DNA of 64,000 nucleotides. Source: Catellatospora methionotrophica. Lineage in GTDB: Bacteria; Actinomycetota; Actinomycetes; Mycobacteriales; Micromonosporaceae. Positions within the stretch are counted from its first letter, which is position 1, and the number at the start of each line of letters is the position of its first letter. The stretch covers positions 62,001-126,000 of the forward strand of contig NZ_JAAOTJ010000015.1 of NCBI RefSeq assembly GCF_011297335.1. Reading direction: 5' to 3'. The notes under the pieces were generated by a model, which searched no databases, had not been told where the DNA came from, and saw only the letters and a list, made by a program, of their open reading frames with translations. The position numbers and the translations under genes were made by a program. Of the stretch, positions 52,940 to 61,456 are shown piece by piece.

Positions 52940-53863
52940 ATGCTGAGCCGATCTCTCCAGCGTGCCGCCGTCGCCGGTGTCGCCACGCTGCTGGCCCTGG
53001 GCACCCTCACCGCCTGCTCCGACTCCCCCGCCGACGACTCCGGCCGCATCAGCGTCGTGACCGGTTTCTACCCCCTGCAGTTCGTCTCCGAGAAGATCGG
53101 CGGCACCGACGCCGACATGGTCAACCTGGCCCAGCCGGGCGCCGAGCCACACGACATGGAACTGTCCCCGGCCCAGGTCGCCGAGGTCGCCAAGGCGGGC
53201 CTGGTGGTCTACCTGAAAGGCTTCCAGCCGCAGCTCGACGAGGCCGTCGCGCAGAACGCCGCGGACCGCGCGTTCGACGTCGCCACGGTCACCCCGCTGG
53301 TCAGCGGCCCGAACCACCAGGGCGCGACCGAGGAGGGCGGCAACGCCCCCGACCCGCACGTCTGGCTGGACCCCACCCGCCTGGCCGCCATCGCGGGCAG
53401 CGTCTCGCACCGGCTGGCCGAACTCGACCCGGCGCACGCCGCGGGCTACGCCGAGCGCGGCGACGCCCTGGTCGCCGAGCTCAACAAGCTCGACGCCGAG
53501 TTCAGCGCCGGGCTGGCGAACTGCCAGCGGCACGAGATCGTGACCAGCCACGCCGCCTTCGGCTACCTCGCCGACCGGTACAAGCTCAAGCAGATCGCCC
53601 TGTCCGGGCTGACCCCCGACACCGAGCCCACCCCGCAGCAGGTCGCGGCCGTGGCAGCCGAGGCGCGGCAGTACGGCGCGACGACGATCTTCTTCGAGAC
53701 GCTGGTGTCGCCCAAGGTCGCGCAGACCCTTGCCGAGCAGGTCGGGGCGAAGACCGCCGTGCTCGATCCACTGGAAGGGCTCGCCGAGGGCGGGACGGGT
53801 GACTACTTCTCGGTCATGCGGGCCAATCTCGCAACGCTGCGTACCGCGTTGGGCTGTTCATGA
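52940..53863 (+). CDS. znuA: metal (zinc-type) ABC transporter substrate-binding lipoprotein
   Basis: A 307-residue cluster A-I binding protein. The lipobox is LTAC (Cys ~26). Metal ligands are in GAEPHDMELSP (His), DPHVWLDP (His), VTSHAAFGYL (His) and a C-terminal Glu/Asp region (FFETL). The His-rich stretch between the first two sites is short, with NHQG only. The Zur-like box upstream and the znuC/znuB genes with ATGA overlaps indicate zinc uptake; manganese is less likely. A GGGAGAG site precedes ATG 52940. Confidence 0.9.
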   Translation: MLSRSLQRAAVAGVATLLALGTLTACSDSPADDSGRISVVTGFYPLQFVSEKIGGTDADMVNLAQPGAEPHDMELSPAQVAEVAKAGLVVYLKGFQPQLDEAVAQNAADRAFDVATVTPLVSGPNHQGATEEGGNAPDPHVWLDPTRLAAIAGSVSHRLAELDPAHAAGYAERGDALVAELNKLDAEFSAGLANCQRHEIVTSHAAFGYLADRYKLKQIALSGLTPDTEPTPQQVAAVAAEARQYGATTIFFETLVSPKVAQTLAEQVGAKTAVLDPLEGLAEGGTGDYFSVMRANLATLRTALGCS

Positions 53864-54636
53864 ACGCAGACGGCGGGAACCCCCCGGTTCTCGAGATCAA
53901 GCACGGCGCGGTCGCCTACGACCGGCCGGTGCTGCGCGACGTCAACCTGACCGTACGCAGCGGCGAGGTCGTCGCGGTGCTCGGCGCGAACGGCAGCGGC
54001 AAGTCCACGATGATCCGGGCCGGGCTCGGCCTGGTCCCGCTGGCCGAAGGCCAGGTCGAGCTGTTCGGCGTCCCGCTGCCCCGCTTCCGCCAGTGGAAGC
54101 GCATCGGGTACGTGCCGCAGCGGCTCGGCGCGGGCGGCGGCGTGCCCGCCACGGTCGGCGAGGTCGTCTCGTCCGGGCGGCTCGCCCGGCGGGGCTTCCC
54201 CGGCCTGCTGCGCGGCGACGACCGCCAGGCCGTCGCGCGGGCCCTGGCCGCGGTCGACCTGACCGACCGAGCGGGTGACCCGGTCGCCTCCCTGTCCGGC
54301 GGCCAGCAGCAGCGCACCCTCATCGCGCGGGCCCTGGCCGGCGAACCCGACCTGCTGGTGCTCGACGAGCCCACGGCGGGCGTGGACGCCAAGTCGCAGG
54401 AGGCGTTCGCCCAGGCCCTGCGCGACTTCGTACGGCACGGCGGCACGGTGCTGCTCGTCGCGCACGAACTCGGCCCGCTGCAACCTGTCATCACCCGCGC
54501 CGTGGTCGTGCACGACGGGGTCATCGCGCACGACGGCGCGGTGCCCCACCCCGCCGGGCACCACGCCGAACCAGGCCACGACCACGTGCACCCGCACGCC
54601 CCGCAGGACCCGCCGAGCATCTGGGGACGCGAATGA
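53860..54636 (+). CDS. znuC: metal ABC transporter ATP-binding protein
   Basis: A 258-residue ABC ATPase. Walker A is LGANGSGKST, the signature is LSGGQQQR, and Walker B is LLVLDEPTAGVD. The C-terminal tail is rich in His (HHAEPGHDHVHPHAP), a likely zinc-sensing or zinc-holding extension. ATGA overlap with znuA and with znuB couples translation of the three subunits. Confidence 0.93.
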   Translation: MNADGGNPPVLEIKHGAVAYDRPVLRDVNLTVRSGEVVAVLGANGSGKSTMIRAGLGLVPLAEGQVELFGVPLPRFRQWKRIGYVPQRLGAGGGVPATVGEVVSSGRLARRGFPGLLRGDDRQAVARALAAVDLTDRAGDPVASLSGGQQQRTLIARALAGEPDLLVLDEPTAGVDAKSQEAFAQALRDFVRHGGTVLLVAHELGPLQPVITRAVVVHDGVIAHDGAVPHPAGHHAEPGHDHVHPHAPQDPPSIWGRE

Positions 54637-55517
54637 ACGTGAACCTCATCGACATCATGTCGCTGCCCTTCATGCAGCGGGCGCTGCTCGGCGCGCTGAT
54701 CACCGGCCTGATCGCCCCGTCGCTGGGCATCTACCTGGTGCAGCGGCGCATGTCGCTGATCGGCGACGGCATCGGCCACATCGCCCTGACCGGCGTCGGC
54801 GTCGGCCTGCTCACCGGCACCTCCCCCGTGCTGACCGCGATCGGAGTATCAGCGCTGGGCGCGGTCGCCGTCGAGCTGATCCGCGAACGCGGCCGCACCT
54901 CGGGCGACATCGCGCTCGCCATCCTGTTCTACGGCGGCATCGCGGGCGGCGTCTTCCTGGTCGGGCTCGCCCCCGGCAAGGGCAGCGCGAACCTGACGTC
55001 GTACCTGTTCGGTTCGCTGCTCACCACGTCCGCCACGGACCTGGTCACGATCGCGATCCTCGGTGCGTGCGTGCTCGCGGTCACCGTCGGGCTGCGGCCC
55101 TGGCTGTTCGCCATCTGCCAGGACGAGGAGTACGCCAAGGTCTCCGGCCTGCCCGTACGCGCCCTGAACCTGCTCCTCGCCGTGATGACCGCGGTCACCG
55201 TCACCGTCGCCATGCGCTCCGTCGGCCTGCTGCTGGTCAGCGCGCTGATGGTGGTGCCCGTCGCGGCTGCCCAGCTCGTCTCGCGCGGCTTCGGCGGCAC
55301 CATGACCCTGGCCATGCTCGGCGGCGTGATCAGCGCCGGGGCCGGGATACTCGTCTCCGCCGGGTACGACACCGCGCCCGGCGCGACCATCGTGCTCGCC
55401 GCCATCGCACTGTTCATGCTGGTCGCGGCCGTGGGCACGGCACTGCGCCGACGCCGGCGCGCCGAACCGGCCCCGGCGACCGCATGCGATCCGCCCGAGT
55501 GCGTCCTCGACTCATGA
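54633..55517 (+). CDS. znuB: metal ABC transporter permease
   Basis: A 294-residue ABC-3 family permease with about eight hydrophobic helices. Characteristic segments are RRMSLIGDGIGHIALTGVG (family DAxSHA-like motif) and LLVSALMVVPVAAAQL. It forms the membrane channel for the ZnuA/ZnuC system. It overlaps znuC by 4 nt. The next gene, an ArsR regulator, starts 38 nt later with its own likely promoter. Confidence 0.92.
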   Translation: MNVNLIDIMSLPFMQRALLGALITGLIAPSLGIYLVQRRMSLIGDGIGHIALTGVGVGLLTGTSPVLTAIGVSALGAVAVELIRERGRTSGDIALAILFYGGIAGGVFLVGLAPGKGSANLTSYLFGSLLTTSATDLVTIAILGACVLAVTVGLRPWLFAICQDEEYAKVSGLPVRALNLLLAVMTAVTVTVAMRSVGLLLVSALMVVPVAAAQLVSRGFGGTMTLAMLGGVISAGAGILVSAGYDTAPGATIVLAAIALFMLVAAVGTALRRRRRAEPAPATACDPPECVLDS

Positions 55518-55542
55518 TTGGGTGTGCACGCGGACGCGGGGA

Positions 55543-55548
55543 TACGGT
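55543..55548 (+). promoter_or_regulatory. -10 box for leaderless ArsR gene
   Basis: TACGGT ends 7 nt before GTG 55556; no ribosome site lies between. This suggests that the regulator gene has a leaderless transcript separate from znuACB. Confidence 0.4.
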
Positions 55549-55555
55549 GGTCGAT

Positions 55556-55852
55556 GTGAGCCAGACGCAGTCCTACGTCCGCGCCGGAGAGCTGCTGCGG
55601 GCGCTCGCCGCGCCCGTACGGATCGCGATCGTGACCGAGCTGGCCGCCAACGGGGAGCGCCACGTGCACGAACTGGTGGAACGGCTACGGGTGGCCCAGC
55701 CGCTGGTCTCCCAGCACCTGCGCGTGCTGCGCGCGGCCGGCGTGGTCCGCGCCGAACGGCACGGCCGCGAGATCGCATACTCCTTGGTGGACGAGCACGT
55801 CGCGCACATCGTCGCCGACGCGGTCACCCACGCGGCGGAACAGCGCCAGTGA
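55556..55852 (+). CDS. ArsR/SmtB-family metal-sensing repressor
   Basis: A 98-residue winged-helix regulator. The recognition helix region is AQPLVSQHLRVLRAAGVV. The last helix reads DEHVAHIVADAVTHAAE: Asp, His two later, His eleven after that and Glu three later, exactly the D-x-H-x10-H-x2-E alpha-5 zinc site of SmtB/CzrA. Zinc or cobalt should release it from DNA. It sits between znuB and the Zur gene, so uptake repressor and efflux-type sensor are adjacent. No efflux pump gene is in the window. Confidence 0.85.
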   Translation: MSQTQSYVRAGELLRALAAPVRIAIVTELAANGERHVHELVERLRVAQPLVSQHLRVLRAAGVVRAERHGREIAYSLVDEHVAHIVADAVTHAAEQRQ

Positions 55853-55869
55853 CGGAGCGGGGAGAAGGC

Positions 55870-55944
55870 ATGAGCGAACTCGGCGAGCGCATCAGCGGGC
55901 ACGTGAGTCATGCGGCCGACGAGCGCAGCGAGGAGAAGGCATGA
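55870..55944 (+). CDS. possible 24-codon ORF between arsR and zur
   Basis: ATG 55870 has a strong GGGGAGAAGG site 1-2 nt too close for ideal spacing but clear, and the stop overlaps the zur ATG (ATGA). The predicted product is charged with two His (GHVSHAADE). The site GGAGAAGGCATGA occurs at both this start and the zur start, so a small duplication is possible. It may be a leader peptide that couples zur translation, or chance. Confidence 0.35.
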   Translation: MSELGERISGHVSHAADERSEEKA

Positions 55945-56351
55945 CCAGCCCACAGGGCACGGCGGCGCGTAACACGCGCCAGCGGTCCGCGGTGGCGACC
56001 CTGCTGGCCGAGGTGGAGGGCTTCCACAGCGCGCAGGAGCTGCACGCCATGCTCCGCGACCGGGGCGAGCGGGTCGGCCTGACCACTGTGTACCGCACGC
56101 TGCAGGCGCTCGCCGACGCCGGGGACATCGACGTGATGCGCCCGCCGGGTGGCGAGCAGCTGTTCCGGCGCTGCTCCAACGGGCACCACCACCATCTGGT
56201 GTGCCGCACCTGTGGCCGTACGGTCGAGGTGGCGGGACCGGCCGTGGAGTCGTGGGCGGACCGGGTCGCGGCGCAGCACGGGTTCGTCGACGTGAGCCAT
56301 ACGCTGGAGATTTTCGGCACCTGCCAGGGCTGCGCGACGACACGGGGCTGA
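55941..56351 (+). CDS. zur: Fur-family zinc uptake repressor (Zur)
   Basis: A 136-residue Fur-family protein. DNA-binding region GLTTVYRTLQALADAG; regulatory metal motif NGHHHHLVC; structural zinc cysteines in CRTCGR and the C-terminal CQGC. Its place 3' of znuACB and the Zur-like box before znuA support a zinc-responsive repressor rather than an iron Fur. An AGGAGAAGG site lies before ATG 55941. Confidence 0.88.
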   Translation: MTSPQGTAARNTRQRSAVATLLAEVEGFHSAQELHAMLRDRGERVGLTTVYRTLQALADAGDIDVMRPPGGEQLFRRCSNGHHHHLVCRTCGRTVEVAGPAVESWADRVAAQHGFVDVSHTLEIFGTCQGCATTRG

Positions 56352-56394
56352 CGCGGGGCGTTTATCGATCGCCGAAGTCGACCACAATGCTGGC

Positions 56395-57006
56395 ATGAAG
56401 CTCTATGCGGAGAAACCGTGGCGGTTCACCCGGCAGATCGTCGCCGATGTCACCGCACTGGTCTGGAGCGCCGTCTGGATCTGGGCCGCGCTCACGCTGT
56501 ACGACCTGGTCCAGAAGCTGGCGGTGCCCGGCCAGAAGCTGGAGAGCGCCGGCGTGAGCCTGGCGCGCGACATGGTGGAGGCCAAGGCACGCGCGGGGCG
56601 GATCCCGCTCGTCGGTGACGAGGTCGGGGCACCGTTCGGCAGCGCCGCCAACGCCGCGAACTCGATCGCCGAGGCCGGGCGCGACCAGCAGGACGCCATC
56701 GCCAACCTGGCGACCGTGCTGGCGTGGCTCACCGCGGGCATCCCGGTGCTGATGGCGCTGGCGCTGTGGCTGCCGCTGCGGCTGTCGTGGATCCGGGCGG
56801 CCAGCGTCGCCGCGAAGGTGCGCAAGTATCCCGGCGGGGGTGAGCTGCTGGCGCTGCGGGCGCTGGCGACCGCCCCGCTGCGGCGGCTCGCGTCGCTGGA
56901 CAGCGGCGTGGTCGCGGGCTGGCGCACGGGTGATCCGGACGCGATCGAGCAGCTGGCCACGCTGGAGCTACGCCGCCTCGGCCTGCGCGGCACCCCCCGC
57001 CGCTGA
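56395..57006 (+). CDS. membrane protein with two helices, function unknown
   Basis: A 203-residue protein with membrane helices at ~18-40 and ~105-130, separated by a soluble segment, and a basic C-terminal tail with PLRRLASLDS and ATLELRRLGLRG. No family recognised. CACAAT ends 6 nt before ATG 56395, a weak leaderless signal. It is unrelated in sequence to the zinc genes upstream. Confidence 0.68.
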   Translation: MKLYAEKPWRFTRQIVADVTALVWSAVWIWAALTLYDLVQKLAVPGQKLESAGVSLARDMVEAKARAGRIPLVGDEVGAPFGSAANAANSIAEAGRDQQDAIANLATVLAWLTAGIPVLMALALWLPLRLSWIRAASVAAKVRKYPGGGELLALRALATAPLRRLASLDSGVVAGWRTGDPDAIEQLATLELRRLGLRGTPRR

Positions 57007-57084
57007 CACCGTCGCCATCGCACCGCCGCTGCCCCCACCGCAGCCGCCCCACCGTGGCCGGCCCCACCGCGTCGCCGCTGATGC

Positions 57085-57126
57085 CTCGCGGCTCGCGGCT
57101 CGCGGCTCGCGGCTCGCGGCTCGCGG
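57085..57126. repeat. tandem repeat of CTCGCGG, six copies
   Basis: Six perfect 7-bp units run directly into the palindrome at 57127. It lies in the 325-nt non-coding gap 57007-57331. Such a short perfect array is prone to slippage and would vary between strains. Confidence 0.85.
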
Positions 57127-57195
57127 TGATGATCGCTGTCTGCGGTCAGAAAGTGTGGTCTGACCGCAGTTTCTGACCGCAAACGCCGATCATCA
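57127..57195. repeat. 69-bp intergenic palindrome, family copy 2
   Basis: Arms TGATGATCG, 5 nt, TGCGGTCAGAAA, a 17-nt centre, then TTTCTGACCGCA, 5 nt and CGATCATCA. On the minus strand, 57191-57131 aligns without gaps to 42935-42995 (47 of 61 positions by eye). Changes in one arm are matched in the other (CG to AT; GAA/TTC to GGA/TCC). It lies between convergent genes and probably terminates both. Confidence 0.78.
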
Positions 57196-57224
57196 CCCGG
57201 CACCCCGGACGGCGCGCGTTAAGC

Positions 57225-57264
57225 AGGGCACCTTGCTCTACGCATAGCGATGGGAAGGTGCCCT
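57225..57264. repeat. GGGCACC...GGTGCCC inverted repeat, copy 2
   Basis: A perfect 10-bp stem AGGGCACCTT / AAGGTGCCCT with a 20-nt loop in the gap before the acyl-CoA dehydrogenase 3' end. The related copy is at 52513-52550. Possibly a terminator. Confidence 0.55.
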
Positions 57265-57303
57265 TCCTTCGGATAGGGCGCGGGGCGGTGGCCGGGTCGG
57301 GTC

Positions 57304-57342
57304 GGTTAGCGGGGTGGGTTAGCGGGGTGGGTTAGTGGGGTG
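57304..57342. repeat. three 13-bp direct repeats containing the acyl-CoA dehydrogenase stop
   Basis: GGTTAGCGGGGTG occurs at 57304-57316 and 57317-57329 and, with one change, at 57330-57342. On the minus strand the third copy supplies the TAA stop of the dehydrogenase gene; the other copies lie just beyond it. Confidence 0.8.
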
Positions 57343-59233
57343 GGATGCGGCGGCGGGCGTCGGTGGGGGTGGTGGAGGGGCCGGGGGTCCAGGTGGAGAC
57401 CCATTCGCCCTGGTCGGGGGGCGGGATGATGCCCTGTTCGAGGGTGGTGTGGTGGCCGGCGAGGACGGCGCGGGCCAGGGCCACGTCGGCGGCGTCGGTG
57501 TTGTTCCAGAGGGCGTGTTCGAGGATGACGATGCGGCCCCGGGCCTGGTGGCAGAAGAGGTCGGCGAGTTCGCGCTCCTCGGGGCGGCCGGAGGCGGTGG
57601 CGCGGGAGCAGACGGCGGCGATGGCGAACAGTTCCGCGCCGATGTCGACGATGCGGCCCAGGAAGGCCTGCCGGTGCTCCAGTCTGCCCTGCCAGCGGGC
57701 CATACCCTGGAAGGTGTTGCGGGCCAGGCGGCGGGCGGCGCGTTCGGCCCAGCGCACGTGCTTGGCCAGCGGGCCGAACCGGCGATAGCCGCCGAAGGTG
57801 CCCCGTCCGGCGGCGAGGGTGGGCAGCCAGCGGGCGTAGAAGCCGGTGGCGCGCAGCAGCGCCTTGCCCTTGGCGCCGACGCTCGACTTCGGGTCGATCA
57901 GCGCTCCGGCGACGGAGAGGTGCTGGTCGACGGCCTCGCGGGCGATGAACAGGTGCATGATCTCGGTGGAGCCCTCGAAGATGCGGTTGATGCGCAGGTC
58001 GCGCAGGATCTGCTCGACGCCGATCGCCTTCTCGCCACGGGCCGCCAGGGAGTCGGCGCTCTCGTATCCCCGCCCGCCCCGGATCTGCACCAGCTCGTCG
58101 GCGACCTGCCAGGCCAGCTCGGAGCCGTACAGCTTGACGAGGGCGGCTTCGATGCGGAAGTCGTTGCGGTCGTCGTCGGCGAGCATGCAGCACAGGTCGA
58201 GCATGGACTCCATGCCGTACGCCGTGGCCGCGATGAAGGCGATCTTCGTGGCGACGGCCTCGTGCTGCCCGACCGGCCGGCCCCACTGGACGCGCTCCTG
58301 GGACCAGCCCCGGGCCACGGCCAGGCACCATTTCGCCGCGCCGACGCACATCGCGGGCAGGGACAGCCGTCCCGTGTTCAAGGTGCTCAGCGCGATCTTG
58401 AGGCCCTGGCCCTCGCCGCCGATGACGTTGTCGGCGGGCACGAACACGTCGTGGAAGCGGGTGACGCTGTTCTCCAGGCCGCGCAGGCCGAGGAAGGCGT
58501 TGCGGTTCTCGACGGCGACGCCCTCGGCGTCGCCGTCGACGACGAACGCGGTGATGCCGCCGCGGCGGCCCTCACCCTTGGGCACCATCGCCATGACCAC
58601 GAGCAGCGTCGCCACGGTGCCGTTGGTGGCCCAGAGCTTGACCCCGTTGAGGCGGTAGCCGCCGTCGACCGGGGTGGCGGTGGCGCCCATGCGGGCCGGG
58701 TCGGAGCCGACGTCGGGTTCGGTGAGCAGGAACGCCGACACCTCGCCCGCGGCGAGCCGGGGCAGGAAAGTCTGCTTCTGCTCCGTGGTGCCGAACAGCT
58801 TGAGCGGCTGCGGCACGCCGATGGACTGGTGCGCCGACAGCAGCGCGCCGATCGCCGGGCTGACCGAACCGGCGAGCGTGAGCGCGCGGCAGTAGTCGAG
58901 GTGGGACAGGCCGAGTCCGCCGTACGCGGGATCGATCTTCATGCCGAACGCGCCGAGGTCGGCCAGGCCGTGGAAGACCTCGTCGGGGATGCGGGCGTCG
59001 CGTTCGATGGCGGCCCCGTCGACCTCGGTGCCGACGTACTCGCCGAGTGTGGCGAGGAACTGCTCGGCGTCGGGGTCGGGGGCGGGCTGCGGCCACGGGT
59101 GGATCAGGTCCATCCGCAACCGGCCCAGGAACAACTGCTTGCCGAAGCTGGGCTTGCGCCACTCGCTCTCCCGGGCGGCCTCGGCCACCTGGCGGGCCTG
59201 CTCCGCACTCACCTCACGCTGCACGGTCGTCAT
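57332..59233 (-). CDS. acyl-CoA dehydrogenase, long VLCAD/ACAD9-like form
   Basis: A 633-residue flavoprotein with an extra C-terminal helical domain, as in VLCAD-type enzymes. Seen: FLLTEPDVGSDPARM (FAD/substrate), KLWATNGTVATLLVVM, the catalytic-Glu region QIRGGRGYE, and RINRIFEGSTEIMHLFIAR. It oxidises acyl-CoA to enoyl-CoA. ATG 59233 has GGGGAG 7 nt upstream; an earlier in-frame start is rejected. It is monocistronic here, and its stop lies in a tandem repeat. Confidence 0.9.
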   Translation of the reverse strand: MTTVQREVSAEQARQVAEAARESEWRKPSFGKQLFLGRLRMDLIHPWPQPAPDPDAEQFLATLGEYVGTEVDGAAIERDARIPDEVFHGLADLGAFGMKIDPAYGGLGLSHLDYCRALTLAGSVSPAIGALLSAHQSIGVPQPLKLFGTTEQKQTFLPRLAAGEVSAFLLTEPDVGSDPARMGATATPVDGGYRLNGVKLWATNGTVATLLVVMAMVPKGEGRRGGITAFVVDGDAEGVAVENRNAFLGLRGLENSVTRFHDVFVPADNVIGGEGQGLKIALSTLNTGRLSLPAMCVGAAKWCLAVARGWSQERVQWGRPVGQHEAVATKIAFIAATAYGMESMLDLCCMLADDDRNDFRIEAALVKLYGSELAWQVADELVQIRGGRGYESADSLAARGEKAIGVEQILRDLRINRIFEGSTEIMHLFIAREAVDQHLSVAGALIDPKSSVGAKGKALLRATGFYARWLPTLAAGRGTFGGYRRFGPLAKHVRWAERAARRLARNTFQGMARWQGRLEHRQAFLGRIVDIGAELFAIAAVCSRATASGRPEERELADLFCHQARGRIVILEHALWNNTDAADVALARAVLAGHHTTLEQGIIPPPDQGEWVSTWTPGPSTTPTDARRRIPPH

Positions 59234-59378
59234 CGCCGACTCCCCTGTCGTCCGCGAACGAGGGGTCACCGGGGCGGCCTGCGCGCCGCGACTCCCCTGT
59301 TCGGTGGTTTGCGCCCTGGAATCACGCTACCTCGCAGTACTACCGAGCGGTAGCAGTTGGCAAACCACCGGACGGGGG

Positions 59379-60197
59379 CTACTCGTACTGCTCAGCGGGG
59401 GCCGGGATGGACCGCCACTCCAGCACCTCGATGAACGGGATGTCCTCGCCGTTGACCGCGTCGGTGCCCCGCTGGTCGGTGTACGTGCCGGTGATCTCGA
59501 CCCAGCTGTCGGCGGGCAGCCCGGTGGGCACGCTGCCGTTCATGCCGACCTTGATCGGGCGGGCGTCGGCCGCGCAGCAGGACAGGATCATGCGGGTGAG
59601 CAGCTGGCCACCGGCGGGGTTGTCGGACAGGAAGCCGGTGACCTGGACCCGGCGCTCGCCGATGGACAGTCCCTTGTCGAAGATCGCCCGGGTGGCGTAG
59701 TCGAGCACGCTGATCGGGGCGGGATCTCCGTCGGGCAGCGCCGGGAAGTCGGAGACCTGCTGCGACGACAGTGCCGAACCGGCCTGGCCTGCGGCGTACG
59801 AGCCGAGCGCGGGCGGGGCGACCAGCAGCAGGCCCAGCACGGGCGCGATCAGCAGCCAGCCGATCCGCGGCTCGCGATGCCCGGCGTGGGAGTGGCCGGA
59901 GCCGCTCAGGTCGTGGCCGCCGGGGTCCGCGGTGCCGTTGTGCGGCGTCGCGTCGGCGGGGACGGCACCGTTCGGCAGCGCGTCGGCGTGGTCGGCGCAC
60001 TCGGTGTCGGCGGTCGTCCCGTGGCGCAGGTCGTACCAGAGGGTCATCGCGGCCGCGAGCACCAGCAGGGCGCCCGCGCCGATCAGGAACGGCTGCAGGC
60101 CTGCCTTGACGTAGCGCAGGTACATGTCGGTGAGGCTGGCCTTGAGGATCGCGCCGCCGAGCAGCAGCAGCACCACGCCCTGGGCTTGACGGTTCAC
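59379..60197 (-). CDS. TIGR03943/YcgQ-like membrane protein
   Basis: A 272-residue protein with N-terminal helices, a His-rich segment (DPGGHDLSGSGHSHAGHRE) between helices, a further membrane helix, and a soluble C-terminal domain with ILSCCAADARPIKVGM and WVEITGTY. These are typical of the TIGR03943 partner of DUF318 permeases (B. subtilis YcgQ with YcgR, a zinc-regulated pair). Start GTG 60197 overlaps the permease stop (GTGA). It probably works with the next gene in metal handling; no Zur box was seen upstream. Confidence 0.82.
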   Translation of the reverse strand: MNRQAQGVVLLLLGGAILKASLTDMYLRYVKAGLQPFLIGAGALLVLAAAMTLWYDLRHGTTADTECADHADALPNGAVPADATPHNGTADPGGHDLSGSGHSHAGHREPRIGWLLIAPVLGLLLVAPPALGSYAAGQAGSALSSQQVSDFPALPDGDPAPISVLDYATRAIFDKGLSIGERRVQVTGFLSDNPAGGQLLTRMILSCCAADARPIKVGMNGSVPTGLPADSWVEITGTYTDQRGTDAVNGEDIPFIEVLEWRSIPAPAEQYE

Positions 60198-61222
60198 AGC
60201 AGCACCATCCCGACTCCCGTGGCGACCAGGACCGCCATCACGAACGTGGCCGGGGCGAAGCGCATCGCGAAGCGGCGGCCGAACACCCCGGCCTGCATGG
60301 AGATCAGTTTCAGGTCGACCATCGGGCCGACGACCAGGAACGCCAGGCGCGCGGTGAGCGAGAACTGGCTCAGCGACGCGGCGACGAACGCGTCGGCCTC
60401 GGAGCAGATGGACAGCAGCACCGCCAGCACCGCCAGGGCCAGCACGGACAGCACCGGCTGGTCGGCGACGGCCTGCAGGACCGACTCGGGCACCAGCACG
60501 TTGATGGTGGCCGCGGCCATCGCGCCCAGCACCAGGAAGCCGCCCGCGTGCACGATGTCGTGGCGGCAGGCCGCCCAGAACGCCCGCCAGCGCGACAGGT
60601 CGTCGAGTTCGGGCCGGTGCGGCAGCCTGATCCACTCCTGCCTGCCCAGCCGCAGCCAGAGCCAGCCCATCACCATGGCCACGACGATGCTGGCCAGGCC
60701 GCGGGCGACCACCATCTCCGGGTTGTTCGGGAAGGCCACCGCGGTGGCGGTCAGCACGATCGGGTTGATCGCGGGCGCGGCCAGCAGGAACGCCAGCGCG
60801 GCGGCGGGCGTCACGCCGCGGCGGATCAGCGAGCCCGCGATCGGCACCGAGCCGCACTCGCAGCCGGGCAGCACCACGCCCGCGCAGCTGGCCACCGGCA
60901 CCGCCAGCGCCGGGTGCTTGGGCAGCGCCTTGGACCAGAACGAGCGCGGCACGAACACCGCGATGACCGCCGACAGCGCGACACCGAACACCAGGAACGG
61001 CGTGGCCTGCACCATCACCGATACGAACACGGTGGTCCAGGTCTGCAGCAGCGGCGTGGAGATCGCGGCGGCGATCGGCTCCCGGAAGATCAGCAGGACG
61101 ATGAGCAGCGCCGCCAGCACCTCGACGGAGCCGATCCGGCCGCCGAGCAGCGGCCTGCGGGCCGGGCGTCCGGCAGGCGCGGACGGGGGCGCCGCGGGCG
61201 GGCGCTGATCGACGGAGGTCAC
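60194..61222 (-). CDS. permease of the UPF0718/DUF318 (YcgR-like) family
   Basis: A 342-residue membrane protein with about eight to ten helices. The paired-Cys motif VVLPGCECGSVPIAG and LAAPAINPIVLTATA repeat the family pattern. GTG 61222 has AAGGAT 6 nt upstream; a longer reading adds 13 residues only. It is the first gene of the pair with the TIGR03943 protein. The proximity to znuACB-zur (5 kb away) is suggestive but not proof of a zinc role. Confidence 0.85.
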   Translation of the reverse strand: MTSVDQRPPAAPPSAPAGRPARRPLLGGRIGSVEVLAALLIVLLIFREPIAAAISTPLLQTWTTVFVSVMVQATPFLVFGVALSAVIAVFVPRSFWSKALPKHPALAVPVASCAGVVLPGCECGSVPIAGSLIRRGVTPAAALAFLLAAPAINPIVLTATAVAFPNNPEMVVARGLASIVVAMVMGWLWLRLGRQEWIRLPHRPELDDLSRWRAFWAACRHDIVHAGGFLVLGAMAAATINVLVPESVLQAVADQPVLSVLALAVLAVLLSICSEADAFVAASLSQFSLTARLAFLVVGPMVDLKLISMQAGVFGRRFAMRFAPATFVMAVLVATGVGMVLL

Positions 61223-61264
61223 GCGGATCCTTCGCGGTATCGGGGGTGTGCCGACCGGCACAGG

Positions 61265-61292
61265 TTACCGGGCGTGCGTTCGGTGTTAGCCT
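61265..61292 (+). promoter_or_regulatory. candidate promoter of the ykoEDC transcript
   Basis: TTACCG (61265-61270) and TAGCCT (61287-61292), spaced 16 nt, lie about 50 nt before the TPP riboswitch, within the divergent gap between the DUF318 permease and ykoE genes. Confidence 0.35.
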
Positions 61293-61340
61293 TTCCGGCA
61301 CAAGCGCCGCTGTCCAGCGGCCTCATATGAACAAGTAACG

Positions 61341-61424
<84 letters not shown>

Positions 61425-61456
61425 GGTCAACACCTCACCGCCACGTCTGCTTTCGT

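Noticed and set aside
57085-57342. CRISPR-like array
   Set aside because: Repeats are 7 and 13 bp, directly adjacent and without spacers; no cas genes are present.
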